The translations under genes and the position numbers were made by a program. The notes beneath the pieces were generated by a model, which was given only the letters and a program-made list of their open reading frames with translations, ran no database searches and was not told the DNA's origin. From Pantoea eucrina (GTDB lineage Bacteria > Pseudomonadota > Gammaproteobacteria > Enterobacterales > Enterobacteriaceae): 64,000 nt of DNA. Where the stretch lies: assembly GCF_001691555.1 (NCBI RefSeq), contig NZ_MAYN01000004.1, positions 1 to 64,000 on the forward strand, written 5' to 3'. Positions 1 through 11,679 of this stretch are shown here, one piece after another; the first letter of the stretch is position 1, and every line of letters starts with the position of its first letter.

Positions 1-60
1 CGAGTGCCCACACAGATTGTCTGATAAATTGTTAAAGAGCGGTGCGTCCAGCGCCTTAAG
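1..60 (-). promoter_or_regulatory. rRNA operon leader with boxA antitermination element
   Basis: Read on the minus strand, this is the conserved leader that precedes 16S rRNA in enterobacteria. The boxA core GCTCTTTAACA lies at 40-30 and is followed by the usual ATTTATCAGACAATCTGTG and GGGCACTCG sequence. BoxA binds NusB/NusE and lets rRNA transcription resist Rho. The 16S gene itself must lie to the left, outside the window. In E. coli an rRNA operon (rrnA) also follows hemG directly, so the position agrees. Confidence 0.9.
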
Positions 61-80
61 CGTCTGTCGCGAGGTGGCGT

Positions 81-108
81 ATATTACGCTTTCCTCCTTC
101 AGAGTCAA
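81..108 (-). promoter_or_regulatory. rrn P2 promoter
   Basis: The minus strand shows -35 TTGACT at 108-103 and -10 TAATAT at 86-81 with a 16-bp spacer. It is the second, weaker promoter of the rRNA operon and lies about 125 bp downstream of P1. The spacing and the -35 sequence match the E. coli rrn P2 pattern as I recall it. Confidence 0.85.
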
Positions 109-205
109 ACACTTTTTTCAGCGTTTTTCTCCGGCGGAAGTTCTTACCGAATCTTCCTGTCAACGCCGTTTCCCGTAAGCCGGTGTGCCGTGTCGATGGA
201 GGCGC

Positions 206-233
206 ATTATAGGGAGTTCTTCCGGGCTGACAA
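206..233 (-). promoter_or_regulatory. rrn P1 promoter with upstream AT-rich UP element
   Basis: The minus strand shows -35 TTGTCA at 233-228, a 16-bp spacer and -10 TATAAT at 211-206, followed by the GC-rich discriminator GCGCCTCC. The 16-bp spacer and this discriminator are typical of growth-rate and ppGpp-controlled rrn P1 promoters. The A/T-rich stretch at about 275-234 fits an UP element. Fis sites are expected further upstream, inside the 3' end of hemG, but I cannot place them by eye. Confidence 0.9.
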
Positions 234-288
234 GCGTTAAATGCAAAAAAAGTATCGTTCGCGCTATTTTTCGCCACAACGCTCTATT

Positions 289-825
289 TCACAACGATTT
301 GCCTGGTAACTGCGCAAATTCATGCGCAAATGCGCTTACTGCAGACCAGTCGGTGTACTCCACTTCTTTAGAAGTATCGGTTTCACCCCCGGTCATCCGC
401 ATGATTAACTGAATCATGACCCGGTCAAACCAGCGATAGCGTGGATAACGTAACGCGCCGGCAAACACTGCGCAGCAGTCGGGCTGCCATGGCGACTGCT
501 CAAGAAATTTGCGGGTATAAGCATTAGTCTGCGGAGTACGCTTGTCCGCTTTGCGTGCCGTCAGGTTCACGCTAAAAAACCCGCTTGCCCGCTGCTGCAG
601 CGCCTGCAGGTGCTGCGCGATAAATTTCATCAGTGCCGCATCAAAATGCCCATAGCGGATAGAGGCACCTATCAGCACGCGATCGTACTGTGACCAGTCA
701 ATCTGTCTCGTCTCTGCAAGGTCCTGCACATCACACAGCTGTTGGGGTACCAGCGTCTGGGCAATACGCGCTGCAATTTCGCGGGTTTGTCCGTCGCGGG
801 TAGAATAAAGTATCAATGCTTTCAT
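289..825 (-). CDS. hemG: Menaquinone-dependent protoporphyrinogen oxidase HemG
   Basis: HemG oxidises protoporphyrinogen IX to protoporphyrin IX in heme synthesis and passes electrons to quinones at the inner membrane. The 178-residue protein has a flavodoxin fold. The FMN phosphate loop STRDGQT sits at residues 8-14, and the GASIRYGH and ALRYPRYRW segments match E. coli HemG. The ATG at 825 was chosen because AGGAA lies about 8 nt upstream; a GTG directly before it at 828 is the alternative. It follows trkH by 15 bp on the same strand, and the rRNA operon starts just downstream, as in E. coli. Confidence 0.95.
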   Translation of the reverse strand: MKALILYSTRDGQTREIAARIAQTLVPQQLCDVQDLAETRQIDWSQYDRVLIGASIRYGHFDAALMKFIAQHLQALQQRASGFFSVNLTARKADKRTPQTNAYTRKFLEQSPWQPDCCAVFAGALRYPRYRWFDRVMIQLIMRMTGGETDTSKEVEYTDWSAVSAFAHEFAQLPGKSL

Positions 826-843
826 CACGGGTTCCTGTTTCTT

Positions 844-2295
844 TTATTCGCGCCAGAACGTTGGCGTGAACAGTACCAGCAGCGTAAAGACCTCAAGACG
901 CCCGAACAGCATCGTCAGGATCAATATCCATTTCGCCACATCATTCATGGTTGTGAAATTGTCTGCGACTACGCCCAGTCCCGGCCCGAGGTTATTCAGT
1001 GTGGCTGCAACGGCAGCAAACGCGGAGAAGTCATCAACGCCGGTTGCGATAATGGCCAGCATGCTGAGCAGAAACACCAGCGCATAGGCAGAGAAGAAAC
1101 CCCATACCGCCTCCAGGATACGCTCCGGCAGTGCCCGGTTACCCAGCTTGATGGTGTAAACCGCATTAGGATGTACCAGACGTTTCAGCTCGCGCGAGCC
1201 CTGCTTGAACAATAGCAGAATACGAATAACCTTCAGGCCGCCCCCGGTTGAGCCTGCCATACCGCCGATGAAAGCGGAACAGAGCAGCAGCACCGGCAGG
1301 AACAGGGGCCAGCGCGCAATGCTGTCGGTGGTGAAGCCCGCCGTTGTGGCCCATGACACGACCTGAAAGAAAGCCTGATTCAGCGTTTGCCAGCCGCTGT
1401 CATAAACATTATGCAGCCAGAGGACCAGCGTGCAGATCACCACCAGCGTAAACTGCACGCCAATAAACATCCGGAATTCAGGGTCACGCCAGTAAACCTT
1501 CAGATTACGACCGCTCAGCAGTGAAAAGTGCAGACCATAGTTACAGCCGGAAATCAGCAAAAAAACCGCAACAATCGTATTGATCGTCGGGCTGTTGAAA
1601 TAGCCAATGCTGGCATCGTGCGTGGAAAAACCGCCAATCGCGATGGTAGAAAAGCTGTGTCCGATAGCATCAAACATCGGCATACCGGCCAGCCACAGGG
1701 CCAGCGCGCAGGCGATGGTCAGCACCACATAGATCAGCCACAGCGTTTTTGCTGTTTCTGCAATGCGCGGCCGCATTTTATTGTCTTTCAGCGGTCCCGG
1801 CATTTCAGCGCGATAAAGCTGCATACCGCCGACGCCCAGAATCGGCAGAATGGCGACGGCCAGAACAATGATCCCCATGCCGCCCAGCCACTGCAGCATC
1901 TGCCGGTAAAACAGAATCGCTTTCGGCAGAGAGTCGAGCCCTACCAGCGTTGTTGCGCCTGTGGTTGTCAGACCGGAAAAGGATTCAAAGAAAGCATCCG
2001 TAGCGGAGAGGTGGGGCTGTTCCGCAAAGATGAACGGCATCGCACCGACGCTGCCCAGTACAGTCCAGAACAGCACCACAATCAGAAAGCCTTCGCGCGG
2101 TTTGAGCTCGGTCTTCTGTTTACGGTTGGGCCACCAGAGCAGCGAACCAATGACAATCGCCATCAGGAACGTCTGACTGAAGGCACGGCCGGCACCGTCG
2201 CGATAAATCAGCGCCACTAAACCCGGTACAATCATGGTCACCGAGAATAAAATAACCAGCAGACCCACTATGCGGGTAATGGCGCGAAAGTGCAT
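844..2295 (-). CDS. trkH: Trk potassium uptake protein TrkH
   Basis: TrkH is the ion-conducting inner-membrane subunit of the Trk potassium transporter and works with the NAD-binding regulator TrkA. Its 483 residues equal the E. coli length. The four selectivity-filter-like loops characteristic of the family are visible: TTTGATT near residues 110-116, then AIGGFSTHD, ATTAGFTTDS and NNLGPGLG. Hydrophobic helices surround each loop. It lies between yigZ (17-bp gap) and hemG (15-bp gap), probably in one transcript. Nothing is unusual. Confidence 0.96.
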   Translation of the reverse strand: MHFRAITRIVGLLVILFSVTMIVPGLVALIYRDGAGRAFSQTFLMAIVIGSLLWWPNRKQKTELKPREGFLIVVLFWTVLGSVGAMPFIFAEQPHLSATDAFFESFSGLTTTGATTLVGLDSLPKAILFYRQMLQWLGGMGIIVLAVAILPILGVGGMQLYRAEMPGPLKDNKMRPRIAETAKTLWLIYVVLTIACALALWLAGMPMFDAIGHSFSTIAIGGFSTHDASIGYFNSPTINTIVAVFLLISGCNYGLHFSLLSGRNLKVYWRDPEFRMFIGVQFTLVVICTLVLWLHNVYDSGWQTLNQAFFQVVSWATTAGFTTDSIARWPLFLPVLLLCSAFIGGMAGSTGGGLKVIRILLLFKQGSRELKRLVHPNAVYTIKLGNRALPERILEAVWGFFSAYALVFLLSMLAIIATGVDDFSAFAAVAATLNNLGPGLGVVADNFTTMNDVAKWILILTMLFGRLEVFTLLVLFTPTFWRE

Positions 2296-2312
2296 GGAGC
2301 CGTGTCCTTTGT

Positions 2313-2930
2313 TCAGTTATCCAGCGGGAGCAGCGATAGCGCCCCCCGGCTGTAATCAGAGAGGTTTTGCTTAAAGGCCGCTATCTGCGCATGAGGCAGC
2401 GCAATGCGCAGCGTAATGCAATCTTCATAGCGGCTCTCTTCAGTGATGCCGTTAAAACGCTGCAGCAGACGTTCTATATCGCTCATCTGCGCATAATCAC
2501 AACGCAGCATAAAAGATTGCATCGGCACTTTGCGCTGACGCGGCAGCTGTTTCAGCCCCTGCTGCACCCCGCCACCGTAAGCTTTGACCAGCCCGCCGGT
2601 CCCCAGCATAACGCCGCCATAATAGCGTACGACGACGGCGGTGATCTCACCCAAACCGCTTCCCATCAGCTGCGCCAGCATCGGCTTGCCTGCCGTGCCG
2701 GAAGGTTCACCATCATCGGAGAAGCCCAGCTGTTGCGAATCGTCCGGTGCGCCGGCAACCCAGGCCCAGCAGTGATGCCGCGCAGCGGGATGCGCGCTTT
2801 TAACCTGCTGCACAAAAGCCCGTGCCGCTTCAGCGCCCGGCGTATGGGCCAGCAGGGTAATAAAGCGGCTTTTTTTGATCGTCTCTTCGCTGCTGCTTAC
2901 CGCGTCAGCCGGAATATCATAAGCGTCCAT
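2313..2930 (-). CDS. yigZ: IMPACT/UPF0029 family protein YigZ
   Basis: This 205-residue protein belongs to the YigZ/IMPACT family, whose bacterial role is not settled (a link to translation or to nutrient stress has been suggested). The family signature is seen in GFSDDGEPSGTAGKPM and VRYYGGVMLGTGGL, followed by a C-terminal ferredoxin-like half with many hydrophobic residues. Its start codon overlaps the pepQ stop (TGATG at 2930), so the two are probably translationally coupled. Length equals the E. coli protein within one residue. Confidence 0.9.
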   Translation of the reverse strand: MDAYDIPADAVSSSEETIKKSRFITLLAHTPGAEAARAFVQQVKSAHPAARHHCWAWVAGAPDDSQQLGFSDDGEPSGTAGKPMLAQLMGSGLGEITAVVVRYYGGVMLGTGGLVKAYGGGVQQGLKQLPRQRKVPMQSFMLRCDYAQMSDIERLLQRFNGITEESRYEDCITLRIALPHAQIAAFKQNLSDYSRGALSLLPLDN

Positions 2931-4261
2931 CAGGCCAGATGCAGATCGCGCGTCATGTTCTCAATGCGATTAGGATGGATCACCACATTATCCTCAATGC
3001 GAATTCCGCCATACGGCTTCAGCGCATCAATCGCCTGCCAGTCAAAATGCTGGCTGTACTTGCCGCCGCGCAGTGGCGCCAGCAGCGAATCGATAATATA
3101 GAAACCGGGTTCGATAGTCAGTACCATGCCGGGCTCCAGAACCCGGGTGCAGCGCAGATAGGGATATTGCGCCGGCGCAGCCAGATGCGTGCCGTGGTCA
3201 TCCTGCATAAAACCGGCCACATCATGCACCTGCAGCCCGAGTGGATGACCCAGGCCATGCGGCATGAAAGGCCCGGTCAGATTTTCAGCCACCAGCGCCT
3301 CTTCTGTCAGGCCTTTTACCAGACCAAATTTCAGCAGCAAACGCGCAATGCGCTGATGCATCTGCAGATGATAATCGGTATAGCGTACGCCCGCTTTCAG
3401 CGTGGCTATCAGCGCCAGCTCCTCTTTATTCATCGCCTCAACCAGTTCGGCATAGCGCGTTTTGCTTTGCGCCGCATAGCTGCGCGTTAAATCTGCTGCG
3501 TACCCTGAATACTCTGCGCCAGCGTCAATCAGAAAGCTGTGACGTTTGGCTGGCGGCTGGTGATCGAGCCGGGTGTAGTGCAGCACGGCTGCATGTTCGT
3601 TCAGCGCCACAATATTGCCGTAAGGCACATCGGTATCCCGGTGGCCGGTAGCGGTGAGGTAGGCAAGGTTGATATCGAACTCGCTCATGCCGGAGAAAAA
3701 CGCCTCTTTGGCCGCGCGATGACCAGCAACCGCGAGCTTCTGCGCCTGACGCAGACAGGCCAGTTCATAATCAGTTTTGATACTGCGATGGTAATGCAGG
3801 AAATCGATCACCGCCTGCGGGTTAATCTGCGCGCTGCCGAAGCCCAGCTGCGCAGCACGTGCCGGTACCGGGCCAATATAGGCCACGTTTTCACGCGATG
3901 CAGGCAGCAGCGGTGCAATCTCATCTGCATTTTTCAGCCCAATGACCTCAACGTCTCCCGTCCAGAAGCTTTCCGGTAGCGGCTCGACGTTATGCCAGTA
4001 GTCGACGGGAGAATAGAACCACAGCTTGGGTTTATTGAGGCCATCGACCCACAGCCAGCAGTTTGGCACCTGCGTGACCGGCACCCAGGCTTTGAACTGC
4101 GGATTCACTTTAAACGGATAGGTGTGATCATCCAGAAAAACGGTCTGTAGCTCGCCGGAGTGGATCAACAGCGCATCCAGTTTGCCACGCGCCAGAATCT
4201 GTTGCGCCCGCTGCTGCAGCGTTTTGATATGCGCCTGATACAGTGTTTTCAGTGAATCCAT
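2930..4261 (-). CDS. pepQ: Xaa-Pro dipeptidase PepQ
   Basis: PepQ hydrolyses dipeptides with C-terminal proline in the cytoplasm. The 443-residue reading starts at ATG 4261 with GGAG 8 nt upstream and matches the E. coli N-terminus. The open frame extends further upstream but that part has no similarity. The pita-bread metalloprotease ligands are visible: two Asp in [20 protein letters not shown], His in [10 protein letters not shown], Glu in TIEPGFYI and Glu in [10 protein letters not shown]. The gene is divergent from fadB and heads the pepQ-yigZ-trkH-hemG group. Confidence 0.95.
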   Translation of the reverse strand: MDSLKTLYQAHIKTLQQRAQQILARGKLDALLIHSGELQTVFLDDHTYPFKVNPQFKAWVPVTQVPNCWLWVDGLNKPKLWFYSPVDYWHNVEPLPESFWTGDVEVIGLKNADEIAPLLPASRENVAYIGPVPARAAQLGFGSAQINPQAVIDFLHYHRSIKTDYELACLRQAQKLAVAGHRAAKEAFFSGMSEFDINLAYLTATGHRDTDVPYGNIVALNEHAAVLHYTRLDHQPPAKRHSFLIDAGAEYSGYAADLTRSYAAQSKTRYAELVEAMNKEELALIATLKAGVRYTDYHLQMHQRIARLLLKFGLVKGLTEEALVAENLTGPFMPHGLGHPLGLQVHDVAGFMQDDHGTHLAAPAQYPYLRCTRVLEPGMVLTIEPGFYIIDSLLAPLRGGKYSQHFDWQAIDALKPYGGIRIEDNVVIHPNRIENMTRDLHLA

Positions 4262-4403
4262 GAACGAGTCTCCGATGTCGCGAAAGTGGCCGCAGTGTAG
4301 CATAGCCGCGGCGCTATTGGCGCGCCAGCCAGCCTGTGATCGCGGTATCAAATAAGCACACTGCCGTTTGCAAAACATGAGCAGGCCGCCCACACTCCTG
4401 TTC

Positions 4404-4420
4404 ATCTGGTATGACCAGAT
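4404..4420. promoter_or_regulatory. FadR operator upstream of fadBA
   Basis: ATCTGGTATGACCAGAT is a 17-bp near-perfect palindrome that differs by one central base from the E. coli fadB operator as I recall it, and fits the FadR consensus (TGGTNNGACCA core). FadR without long-chain acyl-CoA represses fadBA, and acyl-CoA releases it. The site ends 27 bp before the fadB start codon, so it should cover the promoter or initial transcribed region. Confidence 0.9.
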
Positions 4421-4447
4421 CACTTTTCGCGGTTTCAGGAGACGGAC

Positions 4448-6631
4448 ATGCTCTACCAAGGCGATACCCTTTCATTACACTGGCTTGACGATGGCATCGC
4501 CGAGCTGGTTTTCGATGCTCCCGGCTCGGTCAATAAACTTGATATCAAAACCGTCGCCAGCCTGGGAGAGGCTCTGGATGTACTGCAGCAGCAGCCCGGC
4601 CTGCGCGGTCTGCTGTTAAGCTCCGCTAAACCCGCTTTTATCGTCGGCGCGGATATCACCGAATTTCTCTCGCTGTTTGATGCCCCCGAAGAGAAATTAA
4701 GCGCATGGCTGACTTTTGCTAACAGCATTTTTAACCGGCTGGAAGATCTGCCGGTGCCGACCATTGCCGCCATTGATGGCTATGCGCTGGGCGGTGGCTG
4801 TGAATGTGTTCTGGCAACCGACCTGCGCGTCGCGACGCCGGAGTCACGTATTGGCCTGCCGGAAACCCGGCTCGGTATCATGCCTGGCTTTGGCGGTAGC
4901 GTACGTCTGCCGCGCCTGCTGGGTGCCGACAGTGCGCTGGAGATTATTGCCGCCGGTAAAGATGTGGATGGGCTAAGCGCGCTGAAGCTGGGTCTGGTAG
5001 ATGCCGTGGTCAGCCGCGATAAATTGCGCAGCGCTGCGCTGACGATGCTGCACGACGCCATTACCCAGCAGAGCTGGCAGGCACGCCGGGCGCCGAAGCT
5101 GGCGCCGCTGAAGCTGAGTCCGGTTGAAGCCGCGATGAGCTTTACGCTGGCGAAAAGCATGGTGCTGCAGACGGCAGGTAAACATTACCCTGCCCCGCTG
5201 ACAGCGGTGAAAACGATTGAAGCCGCCGCCGGGCTGACGCGCGATGATGCGCTTAAGCTTGAAACGGCTGCCTTTGTGCCGCTGGCGCAGAGCGATGTCG
5301 CCCGCGCCCTGGTCGGGATTTTCCTCAACGATCAGTATGTTAAAAGCCTGGCGAAAAAACATAGCGCCCGCGCAGAGGTGCCGCAGCAGGCCGCCGTGCT
5401 GGGTGCCGGTATCATGGGGGGCGGGATTGCCTGGCAGTCGGCGTGGAAAGGCGTACCGGTTATCCTGAAAGATATCAGCGAGAAAGCGCTGACGCTGGGT
5501 ATGAATGAAGCCAGCAAGCTGCTGAATAAACAGCTGGCGCGCGGCAAAATTGACGGAACCAAACTCGCCGCCGTGCTGACCACTATCCAGCCGGTGCTGG
5601 AGTATAGCGGTTTCAGACGCGCTGATGTGGTGGTGGAAGCGGTGGTGGAAAACCCGGCGGTCAAAGCGAAAGTGCTGGCCGAGACTGAACAGCAGCTGCG
5701 GGAGGATGCCATCCTCGCCTCCAATACCTCGACGATCCCGATTAGCGAACTGGCAAAAGCGCTGCAGCGCCCGCAAAACTTCTGCGGTATGCATTTTTTC
5801 AATCCGGTTCCGCGTATGCCGCTGGTGGAAGTGATCCGCGGCGAACAGACCTCAGAGGCAACCATCAGCAAAGTGGTCGCGTGGGCCAGCAAAATGGGAA
5901 AAACGTCCGTAGTGGTTAACGACTGCCCCGGTTTCTTTGTTAACCGGGTGCTGTTCCCCTATTTTGCTGCTTTTAGCCTGCTGCTGCGCGACGGTGCTGA
6001 TTATCGCCAGGTCGATAAGGTTATGGAGCAGCAGTTTGGCTGGCCGATGGGCCCGGCGTGGCTGCTGGATGTGGTAGGTATCGACACCGCGCATCATGCG
6101 CAGCAGGTCATGGCACAGGGCTTCCCGACGCGCATGCAGAAAACGTATCGCGACGCCATTGATGTGCTGTTTGATGCGGGCCGGTACGGCCAGAAAAACG
6201 GGCTGGGCTTTTACCGCTGGGAACAGGATAAAAAAGGCAAACCGCAGAAGATACACGATCCGGACGCCGATACGCTGCTGAGCAGCGTCAGTGAACCAGC
6301 ACGCGCATTCAGCAATGAAGAGATTATCAACCGTATGATGCTGCCGATGCTGCATGAAGTGGTGCGCTGTCTGGAAGAGAAGATTATCGCCTCACCGGCA
6401 GAAGCAGATATGGCGCTGGTCTATGGCCTCGGCTTTCCGCCATTCCGCGGCGGCGCTTTCCGCTATCTTGATACGCTCGGTAACAGCAATGTGGTCGACC
6501 AGGCCAGACGCTACGCACATCTCGGCACGCTTTATACGCTGCCGGAGGCGCTGCTGCAGCGTGCACACGCGCATCAGAGCTGGTATCCCGCCGTTCAACC
6601 TATTGATGAAGCGTCGCTGCAGCGCGCCTGA
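4448..6631 (+). CDS. fadB: Fatty acid oxidation complex subunit alpha FadB
   Basis: FadB carries enoyl-CoA hydratase, 3-hydroxyacyl-CoA dehydrogenase and epimerase/isomerase activities of aerobic beta-oxidation and forms an alpha2-beta2 complex with FadA. The 727 residues compare with 729 in E. coli. The N-terminal crotonase domain holds GGGCE (catalytic Glu119) and LPETRLG (Glu139). The NAD-binding loop is [14 protein letters not shown], and the dehydrogenase His lies in [13 protein letters not shown] precedes the ATG. A FadR operator lies upstream, and fadA follows after 9 bp. Confidence 0.97.
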   Translation: MLYQGDTLSLHWLDDGIAELVFDAPGSVNKLDIKTVASLGEALDVLQQQPGLRGLLLSSAKPAFIVGADITEFLSLFDAPEEKLSAWLTFANSIFNRLEDLPVPTIAAIDGYALGGGCECVLATDLRVATPESRIGLPETRLGIMPGFGGSVRLPRLLGADSALEIIAAGKDVDGLSALKLGLVDAVVSRDKLRSAALTMLHDAITQQSWQARRAPKLAPLKLSPVEAAMSFTLAKSMVLQTAGKHYPAPLTAVKTIEAAAGLTRDDALKLETAAFVPLAQSDVARALVGIFLNDQYVKSLAKKHSARAEVPQQAAVLGAGIMGGGIAWQSAWKGVPVILKDISEKALTLGMNEASKLLNKQLARGKIDGTKLAAVLTTIQPVLEYSGFRRADVVVEAVVENPAVKAKVLAETEQQLREDAILASNTSTIPISELAKALQRPQNFCGMHFFNPVPRMPLVEVIRGEQTSEATISKVVAWASKMGKTSVVVNDCPGFFVNRVLFPYFAAFSLLLRDGADYRQVDKVMEQQFGWPMGPAWLLDVVGIDTAHHAQQVMAQGFPTRMQKTYRDAIDVLFDAGRYGQKNGLGFYRWEQDKKGKPQKIHDPDADTLLSSVSEPARAFSNEEIINRMMLPMLHEVVRCLEEKIIASPAEADMALVYGLGFPPFRGGAFRYLDTLGNSNVVDQARRYAHLGTLYTLPEALLQRAHAHQSWYPAVQPIDEASLQRA

Positions 6632-7804
<1,173 letters not shown>

Positions 7805-7831
7805 AACTGAGACCTGTGAATCGCACGTGTT

Positions 7832-7856
7832 CCCGCCCTGCCGGGCGGGTTTTTTT
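7832..7856 (+). terminator. Rho-independent terminator of fadBA
   Basis: The stem CCCGCCC/GGGCGGG (7832-7838 and 7843-7849) has loop TGCC and is followed by seven T residues at 7850-7856. There is no A-tract on the left side, so it acts for fadBA only and not for fre, which ends at 7868. Confidence 0.92.
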
Positions 7857-7867
7857 ACGGCTGCGTC

Positions 7868-8569
7868 TCAAATAAACGCAAAGGCGTCGCCATACATCTG
7901 CGCTTCCAGTGCGCCGCGCTCGCTGCAGAAACGTTCACGGGCAATTTTTGCCATCTCAAAGCGTCCGGCGATATAGATATCATGTCCGCTCAGATCCGCA
8001 TGATCCTGCATAACGGCGGTCAGTACCGTACCGCTGCGCCCCTGCCAGCCATCCGCAGGCTGCTCAACCACCGGGATCACCTTGAGATTCGGGTGTTTCA
8101 CCGCCAGCGCTTCCAGTTCGTCCATATCGTAGAGGTGCTGCAGCTCACGTCCGCCCCAGTAAATGGCGATATCGCGATCGGGCTGCTGCGCCAGCGCGGT
8201 CAGCAGCAGTGAACGCGCGTAGGAGAAACCGGTGCCGCCGGCGATCAGAATCACCGGCCGCTCGCTCTCTTCCCGCAGCCACGCATCGCCGTGCGGCATA
8301 TCAATCGTTACCTGCCGATCGCTTCTGATACGATCCATCACGGCCATGGCGTAAAGATTGAGATCGGATGCCCCAATGTGCAGCTCAATAATCTCTTTTT
8401 CCATTGGCGTTGAGGCAATGGAGAAAGGACGCTTGTCGCGTTCATCCATGACCACCATCAGATACTGACCGGCGCGAAAGCTAAATTCCGCTTCCGGGAT
8501 CAGGCGAACGCGATATACCGTGTCGGTAATGGCCTCAACCGAAGTCACTTTGCAGCTTAACGTCGTCAT
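7868..8569 (-). CDS. fre: NAD(P)H-flavin reductase Fre
   Basis: Fre reduces free riboflavin and FMN with NAD(P)H. The reduced flavins serve UbiX-made prenylated FMN, ferric iron release and ribonucleotide reductase activation. The 233 residues equal the E. coli length. The ferredoxin-reductase flavin motif RPFSIAS and the NAD-binding [10 protein letters not shown] are present. It lies 31 bp downstream of ubiD on the same strand, a pairing conserved in enterobacteria, and converges with fadA. Confidence 0.95.
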   Translation of the reverse strand: MTTLSCKVTSVEAITDTVYRVRLIPEAEFSFRAGQYLMVVMDERDKRPFSIASTPMEKEIIELHIGASDLNLYAMAVMDRIRSDRQVTIDMPHGDAWLREESERPVILIAGGTGFSYARSLLLTALAQQPDRDIAIYWGGRELQHLYDMDELEALAVKHPNLKVIPVVEQPADGWQGRSGTVLTAVMQDHADLSGHDIYIAGRFEMAKIARERFCSERGALEAQMYGDAFAFI

Positions 8570-8600
8570 AATTGCCCTTTCTTATGGTTCTCTGCTGCCG

Positions 8601-10085
8601 TCAGCGCTGCGGCGGTTCGGCAAAGATTGCTAACTCATCCCAGATTGCATCAATGCGCGCGGTAACCGCCGGATCTTTGACAATCGGCGTGCCCCATTCG
8701 CGCTGCGTTTCACCGGGCCATTTATTGGTGGCATCCAGCCCCATCTTTGAGCCCAGCCCCGAGACCGGTGAAGCAAAGTCGAGGTAATCGATCGGCGTAT
8801 TCTCTACCAGTACGGTATCGCGCGCCGGATCCATACGGGTGGTAATCGCCCAAATCACATCATTCCAGTCACGCGCGTTTACGTCATCGTCACACACAAT
8901 AACAAATTTGGTATACATAAACTGACGCAGAAATGACCAGACGCCAAACATCACGCGCTTGGCATGCCCCGCGTACTGTTTTTTAATCGTCACTACCGCC
9001 AGACGATAGGAGCAGCCTTCAGGCGGCAGATAAAAATCGACAATTTCCGGAAATTGCTTGATTAAAATTGGCACCAGCACTTCATTCAGTGCCACCCCCA
9101 GTACCGCAGGCTCATCGGGTGGACGGCCGGTATAGGTGGAATGATAGATCGGTTTACGCCGCTGCGTAACGTGCGTAACGGTAAAGACCGGAAAGCTGTC
9201 TACTTCATTATAGTAACCGGTATGATCGCCATAAGGGCCTTCCGGCGCCATGTCGCCCGGTTCAATGTAGCCTTCCAGCACGATCTCCGCGCTGGCAGGC
9301 ACTTCCAGATCGCAGGAGACACATTTTACCACTTCGGTTTTGTTGCCGCGCAGCAGCCCGGCAAAGGCATATTCCGAGAGCGTATCCGGCACCGGTGTGA
9401 CTGCGCCCAGTATGGTGGCGGGATCGGCACCCAGCGCCACCGCGACCGGAAAACGTTCACCGGGATGGGCTTTGCACCACTCCTGAAAATCGAGCGCGCC
9501 GCCGCGGTGTGACAGCCAGCGCATAATCAGGCGGTTTTTGCCGATGACCTGCTGGCGGTAGATCCCGAGGTTCTGGCGCTCTTTATGCGGCCCGCGCGAC
9601 ACGGTCAGCCCCCAGGTAATCAGCGGTGCCGCATCGCCCGGCCAGCACTTCATCACCGGAATACGCGACAAATCGACCTCATCGCCGCTGAAAATCTCTT
9701 CCTGACAGGGTGCATTACGCAGGCGCTTTGTCGGCATATTCAGCACCTGTTTAAACTGCGGCATCTTATCAAAGAGATCGCGGAAGCCTTTGGGTGGCTC
9801 TGGTTCTTTCAGAAACGCCAGCAGTTTACCGACGTCGCGCAGTGCGCTGACCTCCTCCTGCCCCATACCCATGGCCACGCGCTTTGGGGTGCCAAACAGG
9901 TTACACAGCACCGGCATGTCATACCCTTTAGGGTTTTCAAACAGCAGCGCCGGGCCGCCGGCACGCAGCGTGCGGTCGGCGATTTCGGTCATCTCAAGTT
10001 CAGGATCGATCTCCTGAGTGATGCGCTTGAGCTCGCCACGCTGTTCCAGCAGCGAAAGAAAATCTCGTAAGTCCTGGTATTTCAT
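8601..10085 (-). CDS. ubiD: 4-hydroxy-3-polyprenylbenzoate decarboxylase UbiD
   Basis: UbiD removes the carboxyl group of octaprenyl-4-hydroxybenzoate in ubiquinone synthesis using prenylated FMN supplied by UbiX. The 494-residue protein matches E. coli UbiD (497) from its N-terminus through the cofactor-binding region [15 protein letters not shown] and the [12 protein letters not shown] segment. The gene is divergent from rfaH across 236 bp, in which I see no clear promoter, and is followed by fre. Confidence 0.95.
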   Translation of the reverse strand: MKYQDLRDFLSLLEQRGELKRITQEIDPELEMTEIADRTLRAGGPALLFENPKGYDMPVLCNLFGTPKRVAMGMGQEEVSALRDVGKLLAFLKEPEPPKGFRDLFDKMPQFKQVLNMPTKRLRNAPCQEEIFSGDEVDLSRIPVMKCWPGDAAPLITWGLTVSRGPHKERQNLGIYRQQVIGKNRLIMRWLSHRGGALDFQEWCKAHPGERFPVAVALGADPATILGAVTPVPDTLSEYAFAGLLRGNKTEVVKCVSCDLEVPASAEIVLEGYIEPGDMAPEGPYGDHTGYYNEVDSFPVFTVTHVTQRRKPIYHSTYTGRPPDEPAVLGVALNEVLVPILIKQFPEIVDFYLPPEGCSYRLAVVTIKKQYAGHAKRVMFGVWSFLRQFMYTKFVIVCDDDVNARDWNDVIWAITTRMDPARDTVLVENTPIDYLDFASPVSGLGSKMGLDATNKWPGETQREWGTPIVKDPAVTARIDAIWDELAIFAEPPQR

Positions 10086-10321
10086 GTGGCTTCATTTTTC
10101 CGGCCAGAGTGAATCGGGAAATCGTGCAGATCCGTAATGGTCTGGCAGTCTGATACAGATGCGCCCTGGTCGTCAATTCTCTTGCCGCAAAGCGCGCAGA
10201 TAACGCACTAATCAGAAAATTCGCAGAGAATTTCTCTGGCCGGCACGGTATACGCCAGCCGATACGCTATAACTCTGACTGCAGGTTTGTTATTCTTGGC
10301 ATCCATTATTTGGGAGCAGTT

Positions 10322-10810
10322 ATGGAATCCTGGTACTTACTCTATTGCAAACGTGGACAGCTGCTGCGCGCTAAAGAACATCTTGAGCGTCAGGCGGTGA
10401 CATGCCTCAGTCCAACGATAGCGATGGAGAAACTGGTGCGCGGTAAACGCACCACCGTCAGTGAGCCGCTGTTCCCTAACTATCTGTTTATCGAATTCGA
10501 TCCGGAAGCGATCCATACCACCACCATCAGCAGCACGCGCGGCGTCAGCCATTTTGTACGCTTTGGCGCTATGCCCGCCACGGTGCCCTATGAAGTGATT
10601 GAAGCGCTGCAGACCGATACACCGCAGATTGTTCTGGACCCTGAAACGCCGCAGTCGGGCGATGAAGTGCTCATTACCGACGGTACATTTGAAGGGTTAC
10701 GGGCTATTTTTGCCGAGCCCGACGGTGAAACCCGCTCGATCCTGCTGCTGAATCTGCTGAATAAGCAGGTGATGCGCAGCGTGGATAACAAACTGTTCCG
10801 TAAGGTTTAA
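10322..10810 (+). CDS. rfaH: Transcription antiterminator RfaH
   Basis: RfaH is a NusG paralogue recruited to RNA polymerase paused at ops sites. It suppresses Rho-dependent termination and couples ribosomes to long surface-polysaccharide operons. The 162-residue reading from ATG 10322 equals the E. coli length; GGGAG lies just upstream. Residues 1-100 form the NGN domain ([32 protein letters not shown]-like core) and about 115-162 form the KOW domain that refolds on activation. Its stop overlaps the convergent tatD stop within a TTAA. Confidence 0.95.
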   Translation: MESWYLLYCKRGQLLRAKEHLERQAVTCLSPTIAMEKLVRGKRTTVSEPLFPNYLFIEFDPEAIHTTTISSTRGVSHFVRFGAMPATVPYEVIEALQTDTPQIVLDPETPQSGDEVLITDGTFEGLRAIFAEPDGETRSILLLNLLNKQVMRSVDNKLFRKV

Positions 10811-11589
10811 GCCAGCCTGAACAGCTGACGTGCGTTTGCGTCAGCCTGCGCACTCAGCGCCTCCGGCGTCTCTCCGCGCCAGCCCGCCACCTGCTGCACC
10901 AGATGAGGCAAAAAGCAGGGTTCATTGCGCCGTGAGGCCGGACGGGGCCGCATGTCGCGTGGCAGCAGATAAGGCGCGTCCGTCTCCAGTAATAAACGCT
11001 CAGCCGGGATCAGCGGCAGCATCTCACGCAGTGCCATCCCGCGGCGTTCATCACACACCCAGCCGGTAATGCCCACGGAGAGGCCCAGCGCCAGACAGCT
11101 TTCCAGCTCTGCGCGCGTGCCGGTAAAGCAGTGCACCACTGCTCCTGCCAGCTTCGGCAGCCACGGCTCCAGCACCGCAACAAAGCGATCGTGCGCTTCC
11201 CGGCAGTGTAAAAACACCGGCAGCTGCAGCTCGGCTGCCAGCGCCAGCTGGGCATCAAATGCATATTCCTGCTGCTGATGTGCAGCCAGATTACGGTTGA
11301 AGTCGAGGCCGCACTCTCCGATGGCAACCACCTGTTCGCTCTCTGCCAGACGGCGCAGCGTACTGGCTGTTTCTGCTGACCATTCACTGGCGTGATGCGG
11401 ATGAACGCCGGCCGTAGACCAGCAGTAGCCGGGATGCTGTGCTGCCAGCTGTCGTGCCTGCTGGCTCTCCAGCGCGTTCGTGCCGGTAAGCAGCATGCCG
11501 GTGACACCTGCTTCACGCGCGCGCTTTACCACCTGAACGCGATCTTTTGCGAATTGCGTGCTGGTCAGGTTTACACCGATATCAAACAT
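10807..11589 (-). CDS. tatD: 3'-5' ssDNA/RNA exonuclease TatD
   Basis: TatD is a metal-dependent nuclease of the TIM-barrel amidohydrolase family, active on single-stranded DNA and RNA and linked to oxidative damage repair. It is not needed for Tat export. The 260-residue protein shows metal ligands in [34 protein letters not shown] and [20 protein letters not shown] precedes the start. Unlike the continuous tatABCD transcript described for E. coli, a terminator lies between tatC and this gene, so it may have a separate or attenuated transcript. Confidence 0.93.
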   Translation of the reverse strand: MFDIGVNLTSTQFAKDRVQVVKRAREAGVTGMLLTGTNALESQQARQLAAQHPGYCWSTAGVHPHHASEWSAETASTLRRLAESEQVVAIGECGLDFNRNLAAHQQQEYAFDAQLALAAELQLPVFLHCREAHDRFVAVLEPWLPKLAGAVVHCFTGTRAELESCLALGLSVGITGWVCDERRGMALREMLPLIPAERLLLETDAPYLLPRDMRPRPASRRNEPCFLPHLVQQVAGWRGETPEALSAQADANARQLFRLA

Positions 11590-11600
11590 CTCTTTCCCCC

Positions 11601-11629
11601 AAATAAAAACCGCCCGGCAGGCGGGCGGT
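11601..11629 (-). terminator. Rho-independent terminator after tatABC
   Basis: On the minus strand the stem ACCGCCCG/CGGGCGGT (11629-11622 and 11616-11609) is followed by TTTTATTT at 11608-11601. A second hairpin, CACCCCGT/ACGGGGTG at 11643-11663, lies just before it in transcription order and has no T-tract. The pair sits between the tatC stop and the tatD start. Confidence 0.85.
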
Positions 11630-11679
11630 CTGTAAAACGCTTCACCCCGTGCGCAACGGGGTGTCCTGCGTAAACGCGA

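Noticed and set aside
130-165. Possible third rrn promoter with TTGACA between P1 and P2 on the minus strand
   Set aside because: A TTGACA is present, but no acceptable -10 element follows at 16-18 bp.
56-277. 73-codon minus-strand ORF near the left edge
   Set aside because: It covers the rrn P1/P2 promoters and leader, which are regulatory DNA.
4973-5794. 273-codon minus-strand ORF inside fadB
   Set aside because: Antisense shadow of a strongly conserved gene in GC-rich codon use; no own start region and no recognisable protein.
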